Assembly: GCA_030018135.1 (NCBI GenBank)
Contig: JASEGJ010000001.1
Coordinates: 1 to 64,000 of the forward strand
DNA from: Candidatus Hodarchaeaceae archaeon
GTDB lineage: Archaea > Hadarchaeota > Hadarchaeia > Hadarchaeales > Hadarchaeaceae
Length of the DNA: 64,000 nucleotides
Direction of reading: 5' to 3'
The number at the start of each line of letters is the position of its first letter. The stretch's first letter is position 1. The notes below the pieces were generated by a model, which saw only the letters and a program-made list of their open reading frames with translations, searched no databases and was not told the origin of the DNA. This document shows positions 27,405-39,442 of the stretch, one piece after another. The position numbers were made by a program, and so were the translations under genes.

Positions 27405-28427
27405 TCATTTGACTATGCCTAGGGCCTCGTTGGTCTTACGTATCGATCGCATCGCGTCCCGCTCGAGTTCTGTTGCGGCCCGGATCGCGTCGATGTTTTC
27501 AGGCACGACTATCGCCTCGTTATGCACCTGATATACGAGGTAGAACTCATCTTCCTTAACGGAGGCGATGTCCTGCCAAACCGCGACCTCCCACAGATCA
27601 GCCCTAGGCCTGCCCAGGTCTCGCATGAGCTCGATGACGCTATTCAGCCCCTGAAGTCCATCGGCTGCGCGGATGAGCAGGATCCTCGGGGCCTCCGCCA
27701 GGGTCTTTATGACCGTCTCGATCTTGGCCTGTTTTTTCAGCTCGACCACCGCGAAGTGTATGTGGCTTAAGTTGTACGGGCCCTTGGCCGCCATCGTGAC
27801 GATGTCCAGCTCGGGCATAACGGTTTGGACGTCCGGGCCCTGATGGCTGGGCACGTGCGTCTCGGGCACCACGGTGTTGATTATCCCCCCCTTGTGGCTC
27901 TCCCAGGGATCGACGGCGCGTCTCAGCAACACGGCCCGCGCCCTCTCGATGCCGTGCGCACGGTGAATCGCACCCAGTACGCGGCAGAGGCCGGTGGTGT
28001 TGCACGAGACCACGCGCAAGAAGTCCTTGCCCAGCGCCTCGCGGTAGTTGCACTGCGCCACAAACGAGGCCTCGACGAGTTCATGTTTTTCCCCGCCCTG
28101 AAAAATCGCCTTCACGCCCGCCTTTTCGTAGAGGGCTTTGTTCTTCGCGCCGATCCCGGCAGGGGTGCAGTCCACCACGACATCGACCTTCTCGAGCAGG
28201 TCGTCCAATGTTCCAGCAACTTCGACGCCGCCCTCGCGCATTTCATCGGCGGCTTCCCCCAGCGAAGCGTAAATCGGATACCCCTTCTTTGCCGCGACTT
28301 GGATGCGATAATCGGCTACGACATCGGAGACGCCGACCAATTTCATATCCTTTTGAAGCGCGACGGCATCCGAAACCCTTTTGCCGATAACCCCATAGCC
28401 ATTGACCCCAACCCTCACCCTTGCCAA
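27405..28427 (-). CDS. gap: Type II glyceraldehyde-3-phosphate dehydrogenase
   Basis: VGVNGYGVIGKRVSDAV; VSCNTTGLCRVL; archaeal type. Confidence 0.95.
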   Translation of the reverse strand: MARVRVGVNGYGVIGKRVSDAVALQKDMKLVGVSDVVADYRIQVAAKKGYPIYASLGEAADEMREGGVEVAGTLDDLLEKVDVVVDCTPAGIGAKNKALYEKAGVKAIFQGGEKHELVEASFVAQCNYREALGKDFLRVVSCNTTGLCRVLGAIHRAHGIERARAVLLRRAVDPWESHKGGIINTVVPETHVPSHQGPDVQTVMPELDIVTMAAKGPYNLSHIHFAVVELKKQAKIETVIKTLAEAPRILLIRAADGLQGLNSVIELMRDLGRPRADLWEVAVWQDIASVKEDEFYLVYQVHNEAIVVPENIDAIRAATELERDAMRSIRKTNEALGIVK

Positions 28428-28562
28428 AATCTCACCCAGTTTCCCACGTTAGTAAAAGTTCGGCTCGTATAAAACTTTATCGCGGATTCTGCGGTCCAAA
28501 AATGACCGAAAGGCTTAATTATTCAAAATTGAAAATTAATCGATCTTGAATAGGGTGAGAGA

Positions 28563-29212
28563 GTGCGAGATTTGCCGGTCCTCCTAGAGCTCGTTCGCGC
28601 TGGGGCGCACTTGGCACCGCGCCGACTCACCACCAAGGAGTTGGCCCGCAGACTAGGAATGTCCCAACCAACTGCGGCGCGCAGGTTGGCGGATCTTCAA
28701 GAGCGAGGCTTGATCGCCCGCAGGCTTGGACCGAGGGATCGAAACATAAGTCTGACACCGACGGGCTTGGCAACCTTGCGCTCGTTGCACTTAGAACTGA
28801 GTGCGGCCTTGGGTGAGAAGCCCCGTGCGATGGAGCTGGTGGGACAGGTTGTCTCAGGCCTCGGCGAGGGAAGCTACTACGTGAGCCAAGAGGGGTATCG
28901 GCGGCAGTTCAAACGCGAACTCGGGTTCGAGCCCTACCCCGGGACGCTCGACATCAGGCTTGACAAAACTTCGCTCGGACTCCGGGCGACGCTCTCGGAG
29001 CTGCCCGGCAAGCGCATCGAGGGCTTCAAGGTGCCCGAGCGCACCTTCGGACCAGTTGTGTGCTTCCCGGCCATCCTGCGCGGAACTCGGGTTGCAGTGA
29101 TCCTGCCGTCTCGCAGCCATCATACCGACGTGATCGAACTCATAGCCCCCAAAAACCTGCGCAGGAGTCTAAGGCTCGCGGACGGGGACGCCGTGAAGGT
29201 CGAGGTGAGAAT

Positions 29213-29216
<4 letters not shown>
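28563..29216 (+). CDS. ribK: CTP-dependent riboflavin kinase with N-terminal HTH
   Basis: HTH ARRLGMSQPTAARRLADLQERGLI; C-term FEPYPGTLDIRLDK...HHTDVIELIAPKNLR. Confidence 0.93.
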
Positions 29217-30362
<1,146 letters not shown>

Positions 30363-30366
30363 GTAA

Positions 30367-30780
30367 TTGGTCAAGTTAGGAATCGTGGCGTCAGAATTTA
30401 ACTGGGATATCTGCGGACCGATGCTAGAGTTCGCGAGGCGACATGCGGCTTTCTTGGAGGCGGAGGTCGTTGCGGAGGTGCTTGTTTCGGGCGTTTTCGA
30501 GATCCCGTTGGCGGCCAAGAAGCTCGCGGAGAGGCAGGACATCGATGCCGTGGTCACCCTCGGAGCGGTGATAGAGGGCGAAACCGCACACGACGAGGTG
30601 GTGATGCAGCACGCCGCGAGAAAGCTGATCGACCTAGCGGTGCAGTACGGCAAACCCGTCGCGCTCGGCATCTCGGGCCCGGGGATGACCCGAGTGCAGG
30701 GCCTAGAGAGGGTGAACGAGTACGCGAGGCGGGCGGTGGAAGCGGCCGTCAAAACGGCGAGGAGCTTACAGAAGGTGTGA
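30367..30780 (+). CDS. ribH: 6,7-dimethyl-8-ribityllumazine synthase
   Basis: VKLGIVASEFNWDICGPMLEFARRHA...VTLGAVIEGETAHDEVV. Confidence 0.94.
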   Translation: MVKLGIVASEFNWDICGPMLEFARRHAAFLEAEVVAEVLVSGVFEIPLAAKKLAERQDIDAVVTLGAVIEGETAHDEVVMQHAARKLIDLAVQYGKPVALGISGPGMTRVQGLERVNEYARRAVEAAVKTARSLQKV

Positions 30781-31451
30781 GCTTGAACCCTAAAGTCGGC
30801 GTCTTGGCGCTCGGGTCGCACGAGGAGAGGCACGGCGCGGCCCTGCCGCCCGATACAGACGCCAAGCTCGCATCGCACGTCGCGCTCGAGGCCGCCAAAC
30901 GGGCCGGCGCGAAGTTCCTGGGCGTACTTCACTCGTCCTACGAGCTGCCGGACGTCGACACCGGTCGCCACCAGACGCTCGAGCAACTCCTCGATGAGCT
31001 CAGGGCAAGGCTGCTCTCGGCCAAGCAGGTGCTGGGCATTTGTGCGGTCGTCTTGGTCAACGGTCACGGGGGCAATGAACCGTTGCGGGAGCGCCTGCAG
31101 GCGCTCGAGCGAGATCTCGACATGCACGTCGCGTTCAACAACGCCATAGTTGAATTCGAGGGGCCTCACGCCGCCACCGGCGAGCTCAGCATGGGGGCTG
31201 CGATAGGCATCTGCGATGGCTCGAGGCTCGCGGAACACCTGAACTTCAGCAGCCACCCGGAAGTCGGGTTCGTCGGGCTAGAGGGCGCACGGAGGCGCTA
31301 TGCATGGGCAGAGCGACATGCGCAGGAGGTGAGCAGGCAAGGTGTTCGGGTGGACAAGTCCTTGGGCGTCGAACTCGTCGAGCGAGCGGTGTCGGATGTG
31401 ATCGAGGACATCCGCAAACTTTCGAATTTTTTGGGCGAGAGAGATTTTTGA
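30777..31451 (+). CDS. arfB: Creatininase-family ArfB-like FAPy deformylase (riboflavin pathway)
   Basis: GSHEERHGAALPPDTDAKLA...NGHGGNEPL...FEGPHAATGELS; last gene of rib operon. Confidence 0.85.
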   Translation: MSLNPKVGVLALGSHEERHGAALPPDTDAKLASHVALEAAKRAGAKFLGVLHSSYELPDVDTGRHQTLEQLLDELRARLLSAKQVLGICAVVLVNGHGGNEPLRERLQALERDLDMHVAFNNAIVEFEGPHAATGELSMGAAIGICDGSRLAEHLNFSSHPEVGFVGLEGARRRYAWAERHAQEVSRQGVRVDKSLGVELVERAVSDVIEDIRKLSNFLGERDF

Positions 31452-31468
31452 TACAAGTGTATCAAAAA
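31445..31468. terminator. Perfect inverted repeat TTTTTGATAC-AAGT-GTATCAAAAA at end of rib operon
   Basis: 10-bp arms overlapping the arfB stop codon. Confidence 0.35.
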
Positions 31469-31524
31469 TAATAAGCCTTCGCCGACGGTTTTCTGCTTAT
31501 TTGCTAATCGCCCTAGAGAGACGA

Positions 31525-31590
31525 TGTCTGAGGTAAGACAAGATGTCTTAGTTAAGACACCAATTTTAGCGCGCGTCTTAGGTAAGACAT
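31525..31590. repeat. 66-bp three-palindrome block, copy 2
   Basis: Identical to 21481-21546; palindromes at 31525-31540, 31544-31559, 31574-31589; in convergent intergenic gap. Confidence 0.97.
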
Positions 31591-31605
31591 CCGCCAATTT
31601 AAATG

Positions 31606-32604
31606 CTAAAATTCTCTTTTGATGGTAAAGTCTGCAAGCTCGAGCAACAGTCGCCTCGCCCTAGAGTCGGACAACGCCTTCAATTTCGACTTCGCGGAAG
31701 CCACCAATTCTCTGGCCTTATCTGCGGCATAGCCTATCGTTCCCGTGCGCTTTAGTACCTCGATTGCGGCCACGATCTCTGCTTCAGACGCCCGCTTGTT
31801 GCCGAGCGAGCGCAATAGGATTGCCCGATCCTTCGGTGCCGCCGCCTCAAGCGCGCGGACCACCATGAGCGTGCGCTTGCCCTCGCGGATATCGTTGCCT
31901 ATCGGCTTGCCGAACTTTTCCCGCTCACCGACGATGCCCAGCATATCATCTTGGATTTGAAACGCGATACCTACGAGCCTGCCGTATTCCGCGAGCGCCT
32001 TCACCTGCCTCGGCTTGCCATTGCCGAGCAAGGCCCCAACCCTCGCAGAGGCTTCCATGAGCGCGCCAGTCTTGCTGCTCACCATCTTTAGGTATTCCGT
32101 CTCGCTGACGTCATCGCGCCCCCCAAAAAGCATGTCCAGCGCCTGCCCCTGACATATCTCGAAGCTCGCCCTGCTCACCGTCTCGAAAAGCTCGACGACC
32201 CTGTCGCTCGGTAGATCTAGCCGCTTGGCATTCGCGGCCACCGCCTCGAACACCTTGGCAAAAAGTGCGTCACCGGCAATGATCGCGACGGGCTCCCCCC
32301 AGATCGTGTGCACTGTCTTGACGTTGCGTCGAAATTCATCCCTATCCATGATATCATCGTGGATGAGCGTGAAGTTGTGCAACAGCTCAAGTGCAGCGGC
32401 GGCCTCCATCGCATCTTCTACCCTGCCGCCAACCGCCTCGCACGAGAGCAGTGCTAGACAGGGGCGCAGTCTCTTGCCGCCGGCCTCCAGCAAGTGCCTC
32501 GATGCCCTCGCTAGGACCTCTGGCTCAGCGTCGCGCGGGAACCACTCATCGATCTCCTTTTCAACTTTTCTGGTCATCCCCTGCAGGTATTTCATCAATT
32601 CCAT
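31606..32604 (-). CDS. idsA: Polyprenyl (geranylgeranyl/farnesyl) diphosphate synthase
   Basis: LIHDDIMDRDEFRR (FARM) and FQIQDDMLGI (SARM). Confidence 0.93.
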   Translation of the reverse strand: MELMKYLQGMTRKVEKEIDEWFPRDAEPEVLARASRHLLEAGGKRLRPCLALLSCEAVGGRVEDAMEAAAALELLHNFTLIHDDIMDRDEFRRNVKTVHTIWGEPVAIIAGDALFAKVFEAVAANAKRLDLPSDRVVELFETVSRASFEICQGQALDMLFGGRDDVSETEYLKMVSSKTGALMEASARVGALLGNGKPRQVKALAEYGRLVGIAFQIQDDMLGIVGEREKFGKPIGNDIREGKRTLMVVRALEAAAPKDRAILLRSLGNKRASEAEIVAAIEVLKRTGTIGYAADKARELVASAKSKLKALSDSRARRLLLELADFTIKREF

Positions 32605-33948
32605 TTAGCCACTCAACCTTAGACACTCGCCGTTCTGCAAAATGTGCAACTGCCTATCGGAGAATCCCAACTCACGCCCGACCCCTGCCATTATTTTCAG
32701 TTTATCCAATGTGCAATGGCACGGCACCAAGTGCTCGGGGTTTATCATCTCTATGAACTCAACGACATCGCGCTTGCCGGCGTGGCCGGAGACGTGGATG
32801 TCTTTACGGACGCGCGCGCCCTGAGCGCGCAACTTGGTCTCGAGCAACTCCCTATTGGATTCGTTTATTGGGTTCGGAATCGTGCTAGCGGAGAAGATCA
32901 CCTCATCACCGCTCCTAATCTTGAGCGGGAGTTCCCCATCCGCTATTCGGGTCAGCAAGGAGGTCGGCTCCCCCTGATGGCCCGTGACCAAAAGCACATA
33001 ATCGTCCCTAGAGCCATCTATCTCCCGCAAGAGGTTATGCACGGCGTTCGGGCGCCCGTGGATGTGCAACTCGGGCGGAAAATCCACCAAGCCGAGTTTG
33101 GAGGCGATCTTGCAATAAGTGTGCAACGACCGCCCCAATAAAACCGGTGTGCGCCCGATATCAAAGGAAATGTCGACGATTGACTTAATGCGAGTGATGT
33201 GCGAGGAGAAAGTCGTCGCAAAAATTGCGCCGCTATTTGAAGTTGCCTCCGTCATGACCTCCCTCAGCATGTCCCTCGCGTGCGCCTCAGAGGGCGTCGG
33301 CCCAGGCTCGTCCACCCTGACCGCCCCCACCAAGGCTGCGCACAATCCGTCCTTGGCCAACCTTTTTAAGCGGTCGTAGTCGGTGGTATAGCCGAGCAGG
33401 GGCTCATCGTCAAACTTGAAGTCGCTCGCGCAGAGCACCGAACTGTCCGAACCCTGAACCAGCACCAAAGCCGTCTGCAGGATGCTGTGCGTCGCGCCTA
33501 TGAACTCCAATCTAATATCACCAACATCGATGGCATCGCCCGGCATCGCTGTCTTAAACTCGTTCCCGACCTCAAACGTGCGTTCCTCGCGTACTATCTG
33601 CTTTGCGAGCTCTACGGTGAAGGGCGTGCCGTAAATCGGCGCATCGTACGCATGCGCCAGCTTGCCTACCGCGCCTATGTGATCGAGGTGTCCATGGGAG
33701 AGGACAATCGCCAAAACCTCGCGGTCAAGTATGAGCGTGTCATTCGGTATGCAATTCATGTTAATCAGTTCCCTCCTGCCCATTCCGCTGATATCGATGT
33801 CCTCAAATCCGAGGATGCTATCGAGCCTGATCCCCATATCGACCAAGACGTATTCGCCATCGAACCCAATCGCGGTCATGTTCTTGCCCACCTCACCGAG
33901 GCCGCCCAACGGGAGAATTTCAACCGTCATTCCTGCCCCTCCTGCCAA
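32605..33948 (-). CDS. rnj: Archaeal RNase J family ribonuclease
   Basis: [56 protein letters not shown]. Confidence 0.92.
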   Translation of the reverse strand: MAGGAGMTVEILPLGGLGEVGKNMTAIGFDGEYVLVDMGIRLDSILGFEDIDISGMGRRELINMNCIPNDTLILDREVLAIVLSHGHLDHIGAVGKLAHAYDAPIYGTPFTVELAKQIVREERTFEVGNEFKTAMPGDAIDVGDIRLEFIGATHSILQTALVLVQGSDSSVLCASDFKFDDEPLLGYTTDYDRLKRLAKDGLCAALVGAVRVDEPGPTPSEAHARDMLREVMTEATSNSGAIFATTFSSHITRIKSIVDISFDIGRTPVLLGRSLHTYCKIASKLGLVDFPPELHIHGRPNAVHNLLREIDGSRDDYVLLVTGHQGEPTSLLTRIADGELPLKIRSGDEVIFSASTIPNPINESNRELLETKLRAQGARVRKDIHVSGHAGKRDVVEFIEMINPEHLVPCHCTLDKLKIMAGVGRELGFSDRQLHILQNGECLRLSG

Positions 33949-35011
33949 ACTTCTCCAGATCTAAGCCACGGGCCAAAAACCAATCGCGCGTCGTCCCCGT
34001 GACCACAATCTCCGCCCTCTTAAAATCACCGACGTGCGAGCAACCAAGCAGAAACATGGCGACGCGGAGCTGGTCAATGAAGCTCTTTAGCCAAGTCAAG
34101 ACCGCTAGTTTGCCGCGCGCTGCAGATCTCAGAAGTGGGAGCGCCACGCCCACCATATCCGCACCTAGCGCCAGCGCCTTCGCCGCATCTACTCCATTTC
34201 GCAGGCCGCCGCTCGCGATGACCGGCACATCGACCGCCTCAGCGACCTCCGCGGTGCAAACTGCCGTTGGAATACCCCAGTCCCAAAAAACATCACCCAG
34301 ATTTGCCTTCGAGGCCGAGCGAAGGGCCTCAACGCCCGCCCAGGAGGTGCCGCCCGCCCCGCTGACATCTACCGCGGAAGCGCCCGCATCTACAAGTTTT
34401 TTCGCCACCCGCGCGCTTATGCCCCCTCCCGTCTCCTTCGCGATCACCGGAGCATCGAGCGCGGCACAGATCTCCGCGAATTTTTTGAGACAATCTCGAT
34501 ACTTAGGCTCCCCCTCCGGCTGCGCCACCTCTTGCAACGGGTTCATGTGGATGGAAAGCGCGTCCGCATCTATCATCTCCAACGCCTTTCGGGCCTCCGC
34601 CGCGCCGCAGCCCTGGGCCAGCTGAGCCATGCCCAAATTGCCGATGAGGAGGATGTCCGGCGCAACGCTGCGGACATCGTATGTTTTCGCGAGCTTCGGG
34701 TCCTCGAGCGCTGCGCGCTGGCTACCCACGCTGAAGGCGAGACCTAGCTCCTGTGCTACCTGACCCAACGTCAGGTTCAGTTTACGACCGCGCGGGTGGC
34801 CGCCCGTCATCGCGCAAATCATCACGGGCGCTTTCAGCTCTTTCCCCAAAAACGTGGTGCGTAGGTCAATGTCCTCCAAATTTAGCTCCGGCAATGCATT
34901 ATGCACGAGTTCTACGTTCTCGAAGCCGGTAGTCTTGTTGCGCGCCTCGACATCCTCGCGCAAACATATATTGATGTGGTCAAGTTTCCGACCCACGGTT
35001 TTTTTACCCAT
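33920..35011 (-). CDS. fni: Type 2 isopentenyl-diphosphate delta-isomerase
   Basis: [56 protein letters not shown]. Confidence 0.95.
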   Translation of the reverse strand: MGKKTVGRKLDHINICLREDVEARNKTTGFENVELVHNALPELNLEDIDLRTTFLGKELKAPVMICAMTGGHPRGRKLNLTLGQVAQELGLAFSVGSQRAALEDPKLAKTYDVRSVAPDILLIGNLGMAQLAQGCGAAEARKALEMIDADALSIHMNPLQEVAQPEGEPKYRDCLKKFAEICAALDAPVIAKETGGGISARVAKKLVDAGASAVDVSGAGGTSWAGVEALRSASKANLGDVFWDWGIPTAVCTAEVAEAVDVPVIASGGLRNGVDAAKALALGADMVGVALPLLRSAARGKLAVLTWLKSFIDQLRVAMFLLGCSHVGDFKRAEIVVTGTTRDWFLARGLDLEKFGRRGRNDG

Positions 35012-35015
35012 GCGA

Positions 35016-35813
35016 TCATCCCATCGTTATCATGGTACCGAGCCCCCGTTCGCCGAGTACCGCGCGCCTCAAAATGTTTGGCTTCGCGGCATTAATGATC
35101 TCTGCCTCCACAGCGTGCTCGGCGAGCGCCAAGAGCTCCCTGACCTTATTCGCCATCCCGCCCGTGACATCCGGGCCGCCTGCCGCGCTAATCGGCTCGG
35201 CGATCCCCGGCCAACTGGTTGGCGTTATCGTCCGTATCAACTTAGCACTTTTTCGCACTTTTGGATTCGCGGTGTAAACTCCGTCGACATCGACGCAGAC
35301 TATAATGCGAGACGCCCCGAGTTCCCGCGCGAGGTGGACGACGAGCTGGTCGCCCGAGAGGATGCCCATGCCCCTGCTCAAATCCGGCACAGCATCGCCG
35401 TACAAAACTGGCACGATGCCGAGCTCGAGCAGTTTGCGCGCTGGCGTCAACTCCATGGATTTGATCCGCCCGTCGATGACCGTGGTACATGCGGACGGCT
35501 GAACCGCCATGGCCGGCAAGCCAGCCCTCTGAAGGGCTTCGACGACATGGGCATTGAGCTTCTCCATGGCCCGATGAGTGAGCGAGAGGCCAATTAGCTG
35601 CCGCTTGTCCCCGTAGCCTCCAGCGATACCATATTTAGATGCCATCGGATGCCCGAACGAACCGCCGCCGTGCACAATTACCAGCGGCTCCTTCGCAGCC
35701 GCCAATTCCCCGGCGAGCCTCCTGAGCGCGGCGCGCCTAACTGAGAACTTCCTGCGCTTGTCGGTTATGACGCTGCCGCCGAGCTTTACTATTAGGGGTT
35801 TCGTTTTAATCAC
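35016..35813 (-). CDS. ipk: Isopentenyl phosphate kinase
   Basis: [19 protein letters not shown]...[20 protein letters not shown] start 35813 overlaps upstream stop (GTGA). Confidence 0.92.
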   Translation of the reverse strand: MIKTKPLIVKLGGSVITDKRRKFSVRRAALRRLAGELAAAKEPLVIVHGGGSFGHPMASKYGIAGGYGDKRQLIGLSLTHRAMEKLNAHVVEALQRAGLPAMAVQPSACTTVIDGRIKSMELTPARKLLELGIVPVLYGDAVPDLSRGMGILSGDQLVVHLARELGASRIIVCVDVDGVYTANPKVRKSAKLIRTITPTSWPGIAEPISAAGGPDVTGGMANKVRELLALAEHAVEAEIINAAKPNILRRAVLGERGLGTMITMG

Positions 35814-36652
35814 CTGATTACCGCAATCGAGCCGTAGCCGACGACCTGCGGCATCGGTCCAGCAGTATCGCCGCTGGTCGCATATTTTAGCAGCTTGGCC
35901 CTCTTCGCCCCCAACTCCACAGCGGCACACAGCATGGCCGCGACAGGACCAGACCCACACATGCTGATATCCTTATCGTAAACAGTTCGCAGTAGGCCTC
36001 GCCAGTCCAAGGCTAAGATTTTATCTATAGCCATCCTGTCCTTTGCCGCCGCGGACTGTTGGAGCTCGTAGTGCGTGAAGTCCGTGGACGCGAGGATGAC
36101 GGCGTCCCCCTTCGCCACCGCCTTGGCGATGGCCCCTCCGACCTCCCTGCTCGTCTCCTCATCCTGCATCATCATGCATATGGGCACGATGCCGAACCGA
36201 TCGCCGAAAAGGTGCTGCAGGAAGGGGAGCTGCACCTCAAGTGAATGCTCGTGCGCGTGCGCGACCTCGTCGACATCAATCAAATCCGACCCCTTCCCGA
36301 TCGCCTCGGCCAAAGGGCGATCTATCCCAACCTTGCCCAGCGGCGTGAACCACTCGCCGGATGTCATTATGGAGACCCCCGAGCCCACGCCCGTGTGATT
36401 TGGGCCTATGATCACGACCGACTTCGGCCTGCCATCCCTAGCAATGTAGGCGAAGCCGTGGGCCGCGACAGGGCCGGAATACATGTAGCCCGCGTGCGGC
36501 GAAACCAATCCTATCAATGAACGCTCGCCGGCCGAGACCCGCGGCACCTCGCCGGGGCCATGGGCGTGGGCATAGCACCATTCGATCTGCTCCCTGAGCG
36601 AACTGGCATCGCCCTCGTAAAACGTCCCGGCCACCGCAGGTCTACGCGTCAA
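35810..36652 (-). CDS. MEMO family protein (AmmeMemoRadiSam system protein B)
   Basis: RRPAVAGTFYEGDASSLREQI...LVSPHAGYMYSGPVAAHGF...IGPNHTGVG. Confidence 0.92.
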   Translation of the reverse strand: MTRRPAVAGTFYEGDASSLREQIEWCYAHAHGPGEVPRVSAGERSLIGLVSPHAGYMYSGPVAAHGFAYIARDGRPKSVVIIGPNHTGVGSGVSIMTSGEWFTPLGKVGIDRPLAEAIGKGSDLIDVDEVAHAHEHSLEVQLPFLQHLFGDRFGIVPICMMMQDEETSREVGGAIAKAVAKGDAVILASTDFTHYELQQSAAAKDRMAIDKILALDWRGLLRTVYDKDISMCGSGPVAAMLCAAVELGAKRAKLLKYATSGDTAGPMPQVVGYGSIAVIR

Positions 36653-36656
36653 GCGC

Positions 36657-37283
36657 TCACCGCTCGGGCTTCGTCTCGAACTCCTCCACCGAGACGCCGA
36701 ACTCCTGATCCGGCGCCAGCTCACCCCGCTCGCGCAGGACCTGCCTCGCTAGGAGCCAGTAGACGAGCGCGAGTGCCTTCCTCCCCTTGTTGTTCGTGGG
36801 GATGACCAAATCTATGTCCGCGGTCTCGTTGTCGGTATCGCAAAGGCCGACTATGGGTATGCCGACCTCGGCGGCCTCGCGCAGGGGCTGCTCATCCGCG
36901 ATGGGATCCGTCACCGTGAGCACGCTCGGCTCCATGTAGCCCTTGTAGGAGGGATTTGTAAGCGTCCCCGGGATGAACCTGCCCGGCATGACGACCGCGC
37001 GCGTTACCTCGCCGAACTTTGTCGCCGGCCTCTGCCCGTACTGCCTAGCCGAAACGACGAGCACGCGCTCCGGCTCGAACTTTGCCAAAAACTTGCCCGC
37101 TAGGCGAACCCGCTCGTCCGTCTTACGCACATCCAACACATAAAGCCCATCTGGCCTAGCACGATAGATAAAAGGCACCATGGCGCCCGTCTTCTGCCTT
37201 GTGCCTATGTGGACCCCGCTGGAGAGGTACTGGTCCATATCTATGAGCACCTCGCCACCCTCTACAAAGTCTCCTACTTCCAT
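36657..37283 (-). CDS. rps2: 30S ribosomal protein S2
   Basis: [41 protein letters not shown]. Confidence 0.95.
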   Translation of the reverse strand: MEVGDFVEGGEVLIDMDQYLSSGVHIGTRQKTGAMVPFIYRARPDGLYVLDVRKTDERVRLAGKFLAKFEPERVLVVSARQYGQRPATKFGEVTRAVVMPGRFIPGTLTNPSYKGYMEPSVLTVTDPIADEQPLREAAEVGIPIVGLCDTDNETADIDLVIPTNNKGRKALALVYWLLARQVLRERGELAPDQEFGVSVEEFETKPER

Positions 37284-38572
37284 GGCAACTCCCCCATCCT
37301 TGCTTGTTCTCCTAACTCCTCCTCAATGCGGATGAGCTCATTAAGCTTGGCCACGCGCTCGCCGCCGACCACGCCGGTCTTGATGATCGGACACTCGAAG
37401 CCGACCGCTAGGTGCGCGATCGTTTCGTCGGAGGTCTCGCCGGAGCGATGCGACATCACGGGCACGTAGCCGTGCTGCCTCGCCAGCTGGACCGCGACAT
37501 GCGTATCGCTCAGCGTGCCTATCTGGTTCGGCTTTATCAGCACTGCATTTGCCGCGCCTAGTTTAATTCCCTTGCGTATTCTGGCGACGTTCGTGACGAA
37601 GAGGTCGTCGCCGCATATCAGGCACCTCTTCGCCTTTTTTGTAATTTCCGCGAAGGACTCAAAATCGTCCTCGCGCAGCGGGTCCTCGACGTAGAAGGGC
37701 TCGTATGTCTCGATGAGTTCAAGCACGAAATCTATTTGCTCACCGGTGTCGCGTGCCGCGCCCTCTCTTTTGTATACGTACTTTTTCTTCCCTGAGTCGT
37801 ACAGGCCGCTCGCCGCGAAGTCCAGCCCAGGTCTGATCTTGAAGCCCATCTCCTCGCTGATTTCCTCGCATGCCCGCGCCACGAGCTCTAAAGCCTCAAC
37901 ATTGCCCAAGTTTGGGGCCCAAGCGCCCTCATCGCCCTTCCCGCCGGTGAATGTCCCGTCCTTGGCCTCGATCAAGGCCCTAACCCTTCGGTGAACTTGC
38001 GAGTTCGCGAAAGCTGCATCGACAAATCTGCCGGCGTCAGTCGGGATGACCAAAAATTCCTGGATATCCGGCGCCATTCGGCCGGCATGAGCCCCACCGC
38101 CCAGCACGTTGCCGAGCGGATACGGCAATTTGGTCGCTTGCTCGCCGCCCAAGTACTTGTAGAGGGGTAAATTGAGCGCGGCGGACGCGGCCTTCGCGAC
38201 CGCCATCGAGACCGCGACCGCAGCGTTGCCGCCGATCCTGCTCAAATCGGGCGTGCCGTCCAGCTTCCGGAGCAAGGCGTCGATCCGTTTTTGATCGGTG
38301 ACCTCCATGCCGACGAGTCTTGGAGCGACGACCCTTTTAACCCCCTCGACGGCACCATCGACGCCGCCCTTGGGTAAAGCGGTGACCTCGTGCCTGCCCT
38401 TGCTCGCTCCGCTCGGGGCCGCCGCCCTGCCGAAGCCCACCTTGGTACCTACCTCGTCCTCTGCCACGACATCCACCTCTACGGTCGGGTTGGCACGGCT
38501 ATCGAGGATCTTGCGCGCGGATATGCTGCTGATTATCGCCCGCACTTTTATCGCCACCCAAGACATCATCAC
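37274..38572 (-). CDS. eno: Enolase
   Basis: [19 protein letters not shown]...[12 protein letters not shown]-like; [27 protein letters not shown]. Confidence 0.96.
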   Translation of the reverse strand: MMMSWVAIKVRAIISSISARKILDSRANPTVEVDVVAEDEVGTKVGFGRAAAPSGASKGRHEVTALPKGGVDGAVEGVKRVVAPRLVGMEVTDQKRIDALLRKLDGTPDLSRIGGNAAVAVSMAVAKAASAALNLPLYKYLGGEQATKLPYPLGNVLGGGAHAGRMAPDIQEFLVIPTDAGRFVDAAFANSQVHRRVRALIEAKDGTFTGGKGDEGAWAPNLGNVEALELVARACEEISEEMGFKIRPGLDFAASGLYDSGKKKYVYKREGAARDTGEQIDFVLELIETYEPFYVEDPLREDDFESFAEITKKAKRCLICGDDLFVTNVARIRKGIKLGAANAVLIKPNQIGTLSDTHVAVQLARQHGYVPVMSHRSGETSDETIAHLAVGFECPIIKTGVVGGERVAKLNELIRIEEELGEQARMGELPWK

Positions 38573-38644
38573 CGAGGTTTAAGTAGCTACCTCGAGCGCT
38601 GGCAAAATGATTTAAGCAATTCAGTTCAAAACATTTCCGATGAA

Positions 38645-39391
38645 ATGCGGGCCACCGTCATCATTCCGGCGAAGAACGAGGGCCCCACCATCGCGAAGGT
38701 CGTGCAAGCTGCAAAGCAATCCCAATCGGTCGATGAAGTTATCGTCGTGGATGGCCATTCTGATGATAACACCACCGAGGAGGCGCGTAAGGCTGGAGCT
38801 AAAGTCGTGATGCAATCGAAGAGGGGCTACCCGGCTAAAGGCATAGCTATGCGGGACGGCCTCCGGGCGGCGCGCAACGACGTGATCGCATACGTCGACG
38901 CGGACATCGTCAACATGGAGCCCAACATGATCGAGCAGCTGCTGGAGCCGATAATGAAGGGCGAGGCCGACTTCGTCAAGGGCACCTTCGAACGAGCGGG
39001 GGGGAGGGTGACGGAGCTTGTCGCTAAACCCCTCTTAAAGATGTTCTTCCCGGAGGCATCTGGTTTTTCGCAGCCGCTCGGCGGGGAAATCGCCGGCAGG
39101 CGGTGGGTATTCGAGCAAATAAAGTTTGAGGAGAATTGGGGCGTCGACATCGGCATCCTAATAGATGTGGTGAAGATGGGCGCGAGGGTCAAGGAGGTTC
39201 ACATAGGTTTCAAGGACCACATAATGAAGCCCCTCCTCGACCTGCAGGAAATGGCCTATCAGGTGGCGGAGGCCATAATAAAAAGGGCCGAGGCCGAAAA
39301 CGCCTTGAAGAGCGTCGCCTGGATATCCCGCCCCGCGAGCAAGATCACCCATCACGAAGGGGCCGAGGCTGAAAAACAACAGGAAAATTAG
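38645..39391 (+). CDS. GT2/GT81-like glycosyltransferase (GpgS-like)
   Basis: ATVIIPAKNEGPTIAKVVQAA...VDADIVNMEP...SQPLGGEIAGRRWVFEQIKFEENWGVDIGILID. Confidence 0.8.
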   Translation: MRATVIIPAKNEGPTIAKVVQAAKQSQSVDEVIVVDGHSDDNTTEEARKAGAKVVMQSKRGYPAKGIAMRDGLRAARNDVIAYVDADIVNMEPNMIEQLLEPIMKGEADFVKGTFERAGGRVTELVAKPLLKMFFPEASGFSQPLGGEIAGRRWVFEQIKFEENWGVDIGILIDVVKMGARVKEVHIGFKDHIMKPLLDLQEMAYQVAEAIIKRAEAENALKSVAWISRPASKITHHEGAEAEKQQEN

Positions 39392-39442
39392 AATGGCTCA
39401 AAAAGCAGGAGCCCTAAAAATGCTGAAAGGTGGCGAGGGACT

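Noticed and set aside
31445-31468. TTTTTGATAC/GTATCAAAAA palindrome as another member of the repeat family
   Set aside because: Different sequence and longer arms; more likely an end-of-operon hairpin.
35016-35960. Full 314-aa ORF as isopentenyl phosphate kinase
   Set aside because: N-terminal 49 residues overlap the MEMO gene out of frame; GTG at 35813 gives the conserved start.
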